From CAYPKG01 sp964411275 (GTDB taxonomy: Bacteria > Bacillota > Clostridia > Christensenellales > CAG-138): 64,000 nucleotides of DNA. The DNA is taken from positions 50,680 to 114,679 of the forward strand of contig CAYPKG010000003.1 in assembly GCA_964411275.1 (NCBI GenBank), given 5' to 3'. The notes beneath the pieces were generated by a model. It was given only the letters and a program-made list of their open reading frames with translations. It searched no databases and was not told where the DNA came from. Positions within the stretch are counted from its first letter, which is position 1. Every line of letters starts with the position of its first letter. Both the position numbers and the translations under genes were made by a program. Positions 8,440-16,652 of the stretch are shown here, in pieces.

Positions 8440-9630
8440 CTACCGCACTGCGAACGCCGCCTGCATCCGCTCCGCAGCGATGGCCACAATGCTCTTCGGG
8501 CAGGCCAAGTTGAAGCGAACAAAGCCTTCTCCGCCAGGGCCAAACCACTTGCCAAGATCTCCTGCCACCTTTGCCTCCTCTATTACAATCTGATAAATCT
8601 GCTCCTCATCCAAACCCGTGCCTTTAAAATCAACCCATAACAGATAGGTTCCTTCCGGCTCCATCACGCGTACCCCGGGAATCTTCTGCATCTGCCCAAT
8701 AAAGAATTGAATGTTACTGTAGATATACGCCACCACCTCATCTGCGTAACGGTCGCCATGGGTATAGGCAGCCTCTCCAGCCACCAGACCAAAGATGTTG
8801 GCCCTCGGTATACGATTGGCCACAAGCCGCTTATGCAGGCGCATCCTCAACTCTGAATTCTGCACCAGCTGCAATGAAGCGCACAGGCCGGCAAGATTAA
8901 ATGTTTTACTGGGTGAATAGGACACGATAGAGTGATCCCCTATCTCCTTTCCCAAAGAAGGCAACGGGGTATGCCTGACTCCAGGCATCACCAGATCGCA
9001 ATGAATCTCATCAGAGAAAATCAAGACGTTATGACGAATGCAGATCTCCGCCATACGGGCCAACTCCTCCGCCGACCATACCCTTCCGCCCGGATTGTGG
9101 GGGCTGGAAATCACCATGAGCTTATTCCTCGGATCTTGTGCCAACTGCTCCAGGTTTTCGTAATCCATATGATATTGACCGGTCTTCTCAATCAAGGGGT
9201 TTCGCCGAATAACCCTCTTGTTGTCGTTGACGCCGTTGGAAAATGGATAATACACAGGCGTGTGAATGATGACGCCGTCCCCTTCGTTGGTAAATTCCTG
9301 AATGGCAGCGTTTAATCCGCACAAAACTCCGGGAGTAAACAGCATATCCTCGGGATCGACGCTGAGACCGTGTCTGCGTTGGAGCCAATCTGCACAACTG
9401 GTTGCAAACTTTAGCACTTCATCCGGACAAACGTAACCAAAAATCCCATGGGCAACACGATTTGCCATGGCATCGGTCACTTCCTCCGGTACGCGGAAAT
9501 CCATATCTGCTACCCACATGGGCAGCGCGTTCGTTGTGTCCAGTCCCGGGAAGCGGGGCGCAAAATTCTGCCACTTTGAGCTGCTTGCTCCACACCCCTC
9601 TTTGCGGTCAATAATTTCATCAAAATTCAT
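8440..9630 (-). CDS. MalY/PatB-type PLP-dependent C-S lyase or aminotransferase
   Basis: 396 residues, fold type I PLP enzyme. The cofactor lysine is about K242 in SYSPSKTFNLAGL, the pyridine-binding Asp is in FSDEIHCDL, and SSPHNPGG is the usual substrate loop. MalY/PatB proteins split cystathionine or cysteine conjugates into pyruvate, ammonia and a thiol. It follows citF after 47 bases on the same strand, so it likely belongs to the same transcript. Its presence suggests that the pathway handles an amino acid or a sulfur conjugate. Aminotransferase activity cannot be excluded. Confidence 0.85.
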   Translation of the reverse strand: MNFDEIIDRKEGCGASSSKWQNFAPRFPGLDTTNALPMWVADMDFRVPEEVTDAMANRVAHGIFGYVCPDEVLKFATSCADWLQRRHGLSVDPEDMLFTPGVLCGLNAAIQEFTNEGDGVIIHTPVYYPFSNGVNDNKRVIRRNPLIEKTGQYHMDYENLEQLAQDPRNKLMVISSPHNPGGRVWSAEELARMAEICIRHNVLIFSDEIHCDLVMPGVRHTPLPSLGKEIGDHSIVSYSPSKTFNLAGLCASLQLVQNSELRMRLHKRLVANRIPRANIFGLVAGEAAYTHGDRYADEVVAYIYSNIQFFIGQMQKIPGVRVMEPEGTYLLWVDFKGTGLDEEQIYQIVIEEAKVAGDLGKWFGPGGEGFVRFNLACPKSIVAIAAERMQAAFAVR

Positions 9631-9677
9631 GATCTTATCCCCTTGCTTCTATTGCTTTGTGTTTGCGGCATTCCCGC

Positions 9678-11090
9678 TTAAAGCTGCACCTGCGTTTCGA
9701 AGATCCGGTCGCTTTCGCTTCCATCCCATGTATGAACAATGGCTGCAACACGCTCCCCGCGGGGACACTCTGCGGGTTTTCCAGTCATTCTCTCTGCGCG
9801 CTTCACCAAGTCTGCGATCTCACATACGGGTAGCCCTGCACACTGTAGCCGCTCTTTTAGATCTCTTCGTTGCGGGTTCACAGCCAAACCATATTGAGTG
9901 ACCAGTAAGTCTACAACATTTCCCGGCGTGGTGATGCAGTTCACATGCTCAACCACAATGGGAATCCGCCCGCGAATTAAAGGAGTGGTAATAATCGCCA
10001 GCTTACATCCAGCTGCAATATCGCTATGTCCGCCGGATCCCCCCATAATTCTGCCAAAGGAATCGGTGTGAACATTTACGTTGAAGTCTGCGTCAATCTG
10101 TGTCGCTCCAAGGATTGCTGCATCAAGTTGCTTTACAGCACAACCCTTGCCCAGCATATAGGCATAATGTGCCCCGTCCACCTCATGATGCCTTGGGTTA
10201 TCGCGAACCGACTGCGTTGCACGGATATCGAAATCCTGTACATCCATAAGGGCTGACAAGCAACCGCTTTCCAGTAAATCCACCAACGCACCCGTGATGC
10301 CTCCCAGGCCAAAGCCGCCTTTAATCCCTTTCTCCAGCATGATTTCTTTTACAAAGGATGCCACAGAAAGAGCGATCCCGCTGCTGCCCATTTGAAAGGA
10401 AAACCCATCCTTAAGCAAGCCCGAAGCATCGATGGCTTTTGCCGCATATTCCGCAATCTTTAAATATGCTGGATTGTTGGAAGGGCGTATGGGGCCAGTA
10501 GCGATACCCGCCGGATCTCCAATAGATGGAAGCTCTACCACGTAATCCACTTGGGTTTCCGGAATGGAAAAATCAACAAGAGGATATTCCATCACCGTGT
10601 CCGTAATGATGATAACACTATCGGCGCATGCTGCATCCATTATGCCATAACCGAAGGAACCAAAGGGTGCTTTTCCGTATTTACCCGAACAGTTTCCCAT
10701 GCAATCGCTGGCAGATGCCGTTAGGAAGGCCACGTCAATATGATCCTTTCCCTCAGAAAGCCGACCCGCTCGTCCTCCATGGGTTTCAAATATCACCGGC
10801 TGCTCCATGGGGTTCTCTGTAAGATATCTGCCAATCGATCTATCGATAAAACTTGTGATAATTCCGCTAACAAGTCCGCTGCGGATATGCTCCACCATTG
10901 GGGCGTGGACTTTATGGAGGGAGGATGCGTTTATCGTCAGCCCACGAAAGCCCATCTCAGCCAAAGTATCCATTACATAATTAATGACAAGGTCGCCATT
11001 GCGCAAATGATGATGGAAGGAGATGGTCATGCCGTCCCGAAGGCCACTCGCTCGGATTGCTTCTTTTAAGGAAGATTGCAGTTTGCTCAT
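9678..11090 (-). CDS. citF: Citrate lyase alpha subunit (citrate CoA-transferase) type
   Basis: 470 residues from ATG 11090, which has GGAGG nine bases upstream. It matches CitF throughout: LKEAIRASGLRDGMTISFHH near the start, THGGRAGRL, then GGITGALVDLLE and NVNVHTDSFGRIMGGSGGH in the CoA-transferase core. CitF swaps acetyl for the citryl group on the acyl carrier protein. Enteric CitF has about 40 more residues at the N-terminus; that part could be absent, or hidden by the gap at 11126-11135. It lies next to citE and citD. citC, citX and citG, needed to mature the complex, are not in the window. Confidence 0.9.
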   Translation of the reverse strand: MSKLQSSLKEAIRASGLRDGMTISFHHHLRNGDLVINYVMDTLAEMGFRGLTINASSLHKVHAPMVEHIRSGLVSGIITSFIDRSIGRYLTENPMEQPVIFETHGGRAGRLSEGKDHIDVAFLTASASDCMGNCSGKYGKAPFGSFGYGIMDAACADSVIIITDTVMEYPLVDFSIPETQVDYVVELPSIGDPAGIATGPIRPSNNPAYLKIAEYAAKAIDASGLLKDGFSFQMGSSGIALSVASFVKEIMLEKGIKGGFGLGGITGALVDLLESGCLSALMDVQDFDIRATQSVRDNPRHHEVDGAHYAYMLGKGCAVKQLDAAILGATQIDADFNVNVHTDSFGRIMGGSGGHSDIAAGCKLAIITTPLIRGRIPIVVEHVNCITTPGNVVDLLVTQYGLAVNPQRRDLKERLQCAGLPVCEIADLVKRAERMTGKPAECPRGERVAAIVHTWDGSESDRIFETQVQL

Positions 11091-11125
11091 CTTGGGTTTC
11101 CTCCATTGATTTTCTCCGCCGCTTC

Positions 11126-11135
11126 NNNNNNNNNN
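11126..11135. other. Assembly gap (10 N)
   Basis: Ten N between citE and citF. The frame stays open across it, giving a false 776-residue fusion. Beside it is a fold-back inverted repeat (11140-11199), so the length and sequence here are not reliable. Confidence 0.95.
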
Positions 11136-12008
11136 ATCTGCCGGTTGTTGCAAGGGCTTGTCCGCTTCAAGAAGCTGACAAGCCCTTGCAACAACCGGCG
11201 CATCGATCATCTTCCCGTTTAGAGAAATCGCGCCCTTTCCGGCTTTCTTTCCCTCCTCATAGGCCGCAAGCACCGCGTTTGCGTGGTCAATTTCCGCCTC
11301 TGTGGGGCTAAACACCCGGTTCACCGCAGCAATATGTCTGGGACTGATCACAGCCTTGCCCGTAAACCCCAATTTTTTAGCCAGCAGCGTGTCCTTCTCA
11401 AGTCCTTCTATATCCTCCACGTCGGTAAAGGGCGTATCATAAGCTTCGATTCCCACAGCCCGCGCAGCGCAAAGCAAGCGGCAACGGCTATATAGGATTT
11501 CCGCTCCCTCTTTCGTACGCTTACAGTGAAGGCTTGCAGAAAGATCCTCGGCTCCCAGATATAAGGCGCACACCCGTTTTGATGCCTGGGCAATCTCAAA
11601 GGCATTCTCAATGCCCAGGGCGGTTTCCAACAGGGGCATCAGCCGGATCTTGCCTGGTTTCAATCCGTTTTCCTGCTCCACCTCTGTCATAAAGCTGTCG
11701 AGTATCCGAATATCCTCTGCGCATCCAACCTTGGTTGGAAGAATAATATCCGGCTTGGCAGGAATCATCTGCCGTAAATCTTCCTGCCAAAATGGCGTAG
11801 ACAGATCGTTAATTCGCACAATGATCTCATGCCCGCTAAAGTCCAGCGCCTTGAGCACATTTCGCACAAGCGTTCGCGCCGCGTCTTTCTCTTCCGGAAC
11901 AACCGCATCCTCCAGATCAAAAATCAGGCTGTCGGCGTCCATTGTCTCACCGTTGAGCAGCATCTTGGGGGAATTCCCAGGTAAAAACAACATACTTCTG
12001 CGCATCAT
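11136..12008 (-). CDS. citE: Citrate lyase beta subunit (citryl-ACP lyase) type, 3' end unresolved
   Basis: About 290 residues before the gap. It starts MRRSMLFLPGNSP and keeps the CitE core: FDLEDAV, PLLETALGI with its catalytic Glu, YLGAEDLSAS and GKAVISPRHI. CitE cleaves citryl-ACP to oxaloacetate and acetyl-ACP; relatives cleave citramalyl or malyl thioesters. AGGAGG lies six bases before the ATG, and the start overlaps the citD stop. True CitE sequence ends near SLNGKMIDAPVVARACQLL; what follows is the mirror-image repeat at 11140-11199, so the real C-terminus is unknown. Confidence 0.88.
11140..11199. repeat. 60-base fold-back inverted repeat beside the gap
   Basis: Bases 11140-11162 are the exact reverse complement of 11177-11199. 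GCTTC/GAAGC continues the stem to a two-base loop, with one mismatch in 29 pairs. The part at 11177-11199 encodes the expected CitE segment APVVARAC; the other half is its mirror image, running to the N gap. This looks like an assembly or read artefact rather than a biological hairpin. Confidence 0.8.
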
Positions 12009-12283
12009 TCATTTCCTCCTGTGCGCGCAGCCCGCAAAAGCGCCGTTTCCGTTCTCGCTGCGATAACGCAATCAAGAGCACTGTAGTCCTGCGCCCGCAC
12101 CCTCACGCCTTCAAAGTTCAATGCCTCCACAGTGCTGTGAATCGTTTGCTTTATTTGCTCCCCGAAAAGCAGCTTCACAGGGGATCGCAGCTCTATTTCT
12201 ATGCCCGAGGCAATGGGCGACACCTCAATGACAATATCACTCTTTTCCTCAGTTCCAGCCTTTGCCGTTGCGTTGATTAGCAT
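12005..12283 (-). CDS. citD: Citrate lyase acyl carrier protein (gamma subunit)
   Basis: 92 residues. The sequence around Ser15 (TEEKSDIVIEVSP) matches the site where CitD carries the phosphoribosyl-dephospho-CoA arm, and LDCVIAARTETALLRA near the end is typical. CitD shuttles acyl groups between CitF and CitE. It overlaps citE by four bases and follows the fumarase-like beta subunit by 33 bases. The presence of CitD says the lyase is a real three-subunit citrate- or citramalate-lyase complex rather than a free-CoA enzyme. Confidence 0.88.
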   Translation of the reverse strand: MLINATAKAGTEEKSDIVIEVSPIASGIEIELRSPVKLLFGEQIKQTIHSTVEALNFEGVRVRAQDYSALDCVIAARTETALLRAARTGGNE

Positions 12284-12316
12284 ATGTAAAATCCTTTCCG
12301 TTGAATGGCGGCTTCG

Positions 12317-12925
12317 TCACCCCATATAATGCTTCAATTTTTCCTTGATCGGTAAAATCGCCGCATCCCGTTTGGAGGCGTAATAGGCCGCGTTTTCCTT
12401 AAACAGGTTGTTCCCTTTTGTATCAATCGTGACCACCAAGGGTCCAAAGTCCTTCACGCGCATTACCCAAAGAGCCTCCGGAATTCCTAGATCCCGCCAT
12501 TTCACGTCGATCAACTCCTCCACGCAGGAAGCGGCCTTCACGCCGCAACCTCCAGGGAATACACAGTGGATGGTTTTGTATTCCTGGCAGGCCTTAGCGG
12601 TCTTCTCTCCCATGGCCCCCTTGCCAATGATCACCTTTACACCGGTAATTTCAATAAACTCTGCTTCCTCCTGCTCCATGCGGATCGAGGATGTAGGCCC
12701 CGCGCAGATGATTTCATTGTGGCCAGGCGTCTCCCGAACAATGGGGCCGGCATGAAACAGCGCCATGCCGCGAAGATCCACCGGACACTCCATTCCAAGA
12801 TGCACCACCCGATGGTGTACATCATCCCGCCCCGTGGCGAGAATTCCACTGTAATAAATGTAATCCCCCACCTGAATATCCTCGATGTCTTGGACGGTAA
12901 TGGGCGCCGTCAGATGCTTGCTCAT
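12317..12925 (-). CDS. Fumarase/L(+)-tartrate dehydratase type hydratase, beta subunit
   Basis: 202 residues, homologous to the C-terminal domain of class I (iron-sulfur) fumarases and to TtdB. GPTSSIRM and the KGAMG loop are the family's substrate-binding motifs, and FPGGCGVKAA follows. With the alpha subunit it should add or remove water across a C=C bond of a dicarboxylate: fumarate/malate, mesaconate/citramalate or tartrate/oxaloacetate. It overlaps the alpha gene by four bases (ATGA). Motifs alone cannot choose between these substrates. Confidence 0.88.
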   Translation of the reverse strand: MSKHLTAPITVQDIEDIQVGDYIYYSGILATGRDDVHHRVVHLGMECPVDLRGMALFHAGPIVRETPGHNEIICAGPTSSIRMEQEEAEFIEITGVKVIIGKGAMGEKTAKACQEYKTIHCVFPGGCGVKAASCVEELIDVKWRDLGIPEALWVMRVKDFGPLVVTIDTKGNNLFKENAAYYASKRDAAILPIKEKLKHYMG

Positions 12926-13812
12926 AGTTGAACCCCCTCATAATTCGACAGCGTGTAATTTAGATCCCGGTCAAAACGGATGAATCCCCTTCGGTGGGCA
13001 TAGCATGCAAGATTAACAGCCACAGCCAGCGTAGCCGTGTGACGGCCGGAGGACTCCACATGTACAGCCATTGCATAAGCCTTCCCCTTCAGGCCCTGAG
13101 CACCGATGCCAAGGCTATTGACCCCTTCGAGGAGCATGCGTTCCAGCTCGGCGCCCTTCTCATCTTTATGGTGGGTGCCGATCGGACGAAGATACGCTTT
13201 CTTGGAAAGCACTGCTGCGTTCTCAATGTTTTCTCCAAGGCCAACGCCGATGATCATTGGAGGGCAGGCATTAATCCCCAAGCCCATAACTGCGTCAAAC
13301 ACCAAATCAGCAATAACAGGATACCCCTGCGAAGGGGTAAACACCTTAGACTGCCCTGGCAGGCAGCAGCCACCGCCAGCAAAATACGCAATAATTTCCA
13401 CCCCATCCCAATTCGGTACAATGTCCCAGTTGATCCATGGAATTCGCTCTCCAAGGCCTGTCTCTGTATTCTTTTCTTCAAAATAATTCACAGTACTGGG
13501 CCGGAGCGGAATATCGCGGGTGGAATTGAGCACGCACTGAGTAAGCCATTCCTGCAGACTGCTAAGATGTGGGAAACGCGCACCTGCACGAACGTAGAAG
13601 TGCAACAGCCCCGTATCCTGGCAGCATGGTCGTTCTAATTCAATGGCCCGCTCGAAGTTGTCAAAGTACGCGTCATAAATTGTTCTTTGAAGAGGCGAAT
13701 CCTCTGCTGCCCGCATTTCTTTAAGCCTTGCCATCACATCGTCTGGCAGTCTGGTACTTGCCATTTTCAGGAAGGACATCATGGTTTTGATAAACTTTTC
13801 TTTTGTTTCCAT
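12922..13812 (-). CDS. Fumarase/L(+)-tartrate dehydratase type hydratase, alpha subunit
   Basis: 296 residues from ATG 13812, which has AAGGAGAT about six bases upstream; the upstream in-frame codons to 13833 lack a site. Three cysteines placed as the [4Fe-4S] ligands of the family are visible: about C64 in CCQDTG, one in NACPPM and one in NLACYAH. The 'LRPSTVNYFEEKN' stretch is closer to two-subunit tartrate dehydratase and clostridial fumarase than to single-chain FumA. It is encoded directly before the beta subunit. An oxygen-sensitive hydratase fits an anaerobe. Confidence 0.88.
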   Translation of the reverse strand: METKEKFIKTMMSFLKMASTRLPDDVMARLKEMRAAEDSPLQRTIYDAYFDNFERAIELERPCCQDTGLLHFYVRAGARFPHLSSLQEWLTQCVLNSTRDIPLRPSTVNYFEEKNTETGLGERIPWINWDIVPNWDGVEIIAYFAGGGCCLPGQSKVFTPSQGYPVIADLVFDAVMGLGINACPPMIIGVGLGENIENAAVLSKKAYLRPIGTHHKDEKGAELERMLLEGVNSLGIGAQGLKGKAYAMAVHVESSGRHTATLAVAVNLACYAHRRGFIRFDRDLNYTLSNYEGVQL

Positions 13813-13864
13813 TCCGATCTCCTTTGTACACACATTCGCCTATTGATCCCACAGCCTTTTGTAA

Positions 13865-15247
13865 TCAGACCTTCAACAGTTCAATCAGCTCATTCACATT
13901 CGCCAGCGTTTCAAAAGCCTCGATCTTTTCGAGAAGCCGCGTCGCGGTCTCCGTCGAAATCATCCCTTGCACATTGCCGTTGAATTTTGCTAGCACATTC
14001 TCCCTCTTAGCCGGGTTCTCCTTGGAGCCGGTTTCATACTTCTGGTTTCTGTGGAACGTCCGCCCATCCTTAAGGGTCACAGTGAGGTCTCCAGGGAAAT
14101 GTCCCACAACATCTGCCTCGGGCTCAGACTCTACGGTAACGCGCTCAATCATGGCGGCGACCTCCGGGTCGTCAAGCCATTTCATATCCACATCCCGCAT
14201 TGTGAGTTGCCCTTGAACCGCCGTCATGGCCAGGCTATACTGGATGCTGAAGCGCATCAGGTAGTCGTTTTCCGGATGTTTCTTGCGTTCAGGCGGCAGG
14301 GCCACGATCTGTGCAGCTCTAGGGCTCATCACCGCGTGAATCTCCTGAATATCTGAGCCGATAAAACCATTTTCAACCATAAGCGCCTGCAAGATATCCA
14401 GATGGGAGTGCATCATGTGGCAAACCGGATAGAACTTAAAAGCCACCTCCTTTGTGATCCAGCGTTTACCAAGGTCCGCAAATGTGGGCTCAATATACTC
14501 CGTCGTACCGATGTGAGCGTTGAAAATCGCCTGAGTGCCTTCGAAAATCTCAGGAGATCCTATATATCCTTCTTGTGCAAAACGCAACGCGTACAACCCT
14601 GCATGAATACCCCAGCCCGGATGTAGTTTCTTGCTCCAGGTGCCGTCAACGGTATACTGCTGCATGGTTCCCACAAAGTTGCCTGCAAGGCCCATGGTAT
14701 TCATCATGACATCTTTTCCAATGCCATAAAAGCGGCAGGCAATACAGATAGCCGCAAAAGGCGCAAAGATGCCCGTTGGATGAAAATAATGTTCATGGAG
14801 CTTGCCTTTGCAAGCCTCTCCAAGGCGTAGCAACACCTCATAGGCCGCCACCATAGCCGTAAGAATTTCCTCACCGCTTTTTTCCAGCATCTCTCCCAAA
14901 GCAACCGCCGTATTCAGCACGGAGGCTGACGGATGAATGATGGCGCCTGCATGGGTGTCATCAAAATCCTGGCCATGAATGAGGCAGCCATTATACATGA
15001 CGGCGTGGTCAATGGTAACCTTCTTAGTTGTGCCCCACAGTGTGGCTTCGTGCCGGTTTGGCATTTTTTCTATCGCCCGATAAACACAGGGCACATGAGC
15101 CTCGTGCATAGATGGCATGATGCATCCAAAGGTATCCATCATGAGCAGCTTCACGTGCGCAATAACGTCCGCCGGGATGTCCTCGTATTTTAGGTTCAGA
15201 GCATAGTCTGCAATTCTTCCGCTCAAAGGCTGTTTATTCGTTTTCAT
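13865..15247 (-). CDS. MmgE/PrpD family protein
   Basis: 460 residues from ATG 15247 with GGGAGAG upstream; the start is 16 bases after the lyase stop. It shows the family's all-helical N-terminal half (LSGRIADYALNLKYEDIP, LMMDTFGC, HGQDFDDTHAGAIIHPS) and a C-terminal lid with HSHLD. Known members are 2-methylcitrate dehydratase, cis-aconitate decarboxylase and some isomerases or hydratases of tri- and dicarboxylates. In this cluster a dehydratase or isomerase acting on a citrate-, citramalate- or aconitate-like acid is the natural guess; the reaction is not fixed by sequence. Confidence 0.85.
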   Translation of the reverse strand: MKTNKQPLSGRIADYALNLKYEDIPADVIAHVKLLMMDTFGCIMPSMHEAHVPCVYRAIEKMPNRHEATLWGTTKKVTIDHAVMYNGCLIHGQDFDDTHAGAIIHPSASVLNTAVALGEMLEKSGEEILTAMVAAYEVLLRLGEACKGKLHEHYFHPTGIFAPFAAICIACRFYGIGKDVMMNTMGLAGNFVGTMQQYTVDGTWSKKLHPGWGIHAGLYALRFAQEGYIGSPEIFEGTQAIFNAHIGTTEYIEPTFADLGKRWITKEVAFKFYPVCHMMHSHLDILQALMVENGFIGSDIQEIHAVMSPRAAQIVALPPERKKHPENDYLMRFSIQYSLAMTAVQGQLTMRDVDMKWLDDPEVAAMIERVTVESEPEADVVGHFPGDLTVTLKDGRTFHRNQKYETGSKENPAKRENVLAKFNGNVQGMISTETATRLLEKIEAFETLANVNELIELLKV

Positions 15248-15263
15248 AACACTCTCTCCCATG

Positions 15264-16604
15264 TTACTGACAAATTTCCAGGGCTGCATCCACTTCCTCC
15301 GGGCATGCACCCACATAGGACATATAGTCAAAAGCCTCATTCAACTCTTCAGGCGTGATGACTGCCATGATCTCAGGATCCTCCTGAATAAACTTCTTTA
15401 CAGGAACGTCCTCTTTGTATGCTTTCATGGCGTACTCATAAAGCTTCTCATGAGCAACAAATCGGCTCATCTTCTTGGTTAGCACCATCATAACGTGTTC
15501 GAGCATGATAGAGCCATTCGTCATTGCAAGGTTTTGCAGCATCCGTTCTGGATACACATCCAGCTTGCCGATGATTTCAATACCATAGTGGAGGATATGT
15601 TCACACATGTTGCAGATGGCAGGAATGGTAAAATCTCCTTGATACTGAACAATAAAATCCCGTTCATGAAACTGGGACATGCAGGCATAAGCATTGGTGA
15701 TCTGGCTTGTGCAGGTACGCGCAATGGCCACCATCGTCTCTAGCCCCCATGGGTTCCGCTTTTGAGGCATGGTGCTGGAGCCTACGTTGCCAAAGGTCCA
15801 CGGCTCGGCTACCTCCGCCACTTCAGTTCGTGACAGTTCATAAAGCTCCATTGCGATTTTTCCCATGGTGTTGGTGATGCTCACAAGGTCTGATAGATAT
15901 TCCACCACCGTATCCTTGGAGGTTTGCCAGGAAACAGGGCTCCAATCCATCTTTAAATACTTGGCTACAAGCCGGTTGAATTCCATACCGCGTTTACCAA
16001 AGGTGTTCATGCCGCCAACCGCGCCGTAGCAGCTTACTACAAAAAGACGCTTTGCCGCTTCCTGCAAGCGAACAATCTGGCGCTGCACCTCCATAAGCCA
16101 ATTGGCCACCTTGCAGCCAAATGTCATGGGGGTTGCATGTTGGTGATGGGAACGGCCCGCCATAGGCGTATCCCGATATCTTTGAGCCAGTTCCCTAAGG
16201 ACACTCCGCATTTCATATAGATCGTCCAGAATGATTTCATGAACTTCCTGAAGCTTTAACAGCACGACATTATCGGCAATGTCCGCCGTTGCTGCTGCAT
16301 AGTGCACGACATCCTTGGCTGGATCGTCTCCAAATGACTGCCGCCAGGCAGCGAGGAAGGATACGATGGGATGTCCGCCCGTGTAATTCATCTTCTCTTC
16401 ATAGAGCTTGATGTCCACATTTTTTGCATCCACCATATCGTTGATCTTCTTTGCATCCCGCTCTGAGATCATGCCCATCTCCGCCTCTGCACTGGCAATC
16501 GCCCCCTCGACCTTACACATACAAAGCATATGGTTCTCAAGGCTAAACACGCGTTTGATCTTTTCGCTCTCCCAGAATTCGCCTTCATTCAGGTAAACTG
16601 ACAT
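15264..16604 (-). CDS. Fumarase/aspartase superfamily lyase (adenylosuccinate/argininosuccinate lyase-like)
   Basis: 446 residues. The superfamily signature GSSTMPQKRNP is at about 275-285, and SHHQHATPMTFG (about 152-163) supplies the usual acid/base region. Members remove a group from a succinyl compound to release fumarate. It is not the housekeeping PurB, which is at 37063-38493. Its place beside a fumarase-like hydratase suggests that the fumarate, or a methylated analogue, it releases is hydrated next. Candidate leaving groups include amines and thiols; S-(2-succino) lyases belong to this superfamily. The substrate is unknown. Confidence 0.82.
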   Translation of the reverse strand: MSVYLNEGEFWESEKIKRVFSLENHMLCMCKVEGAIASAEAEMGMISERDAKKINDMVDAKNVDIKLYEEKMNYTGGHPIVSFLAAWRQSFGDDPAKDVVHYAAATADIADNVVLLKLQEVHEIILDDLYEMRSVLRELAQRYRDTPMAGRSHHQHATPMTFGCKVANWLMEVQRQIVRLQEAAKRLFVVSCYGAVGGMNTFGKRGMEFNRLVAKYLKMDWSPVSWQTSKDTVVEYLSDLVSITNTMGKIAMELYELSRTEVAEVAEPWTFGNVGSSTMPQKRNPWGLETMVAIARTCTSQITNAYACMSQFHERDFIVQYQGDFTIPAICNMCEHILHYGIEIIGKLDVYPERMLQNLAMTNGSIMLEHVMMVLTKKMSRFVAHEKLYEYAMKAYKEDVPVKKFIQEDPEIMAVITPEELNEAFDYMSYVGACPEEVDAALEICQ

Positions 16605-16652
16605 TTATTCTCTCAAGCGCCCCTTCTGCGGGCGCCATCCTCCTTTTGTGGT

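Noticed and set aside
9678..12008. One 776-residue frame that looks like a citrate lyase beta-alpha fusion
   Set aside because: The frame is open only through ten N and a mirror-image repeat. citF has its own ribosome binding site and ATG at 11090.
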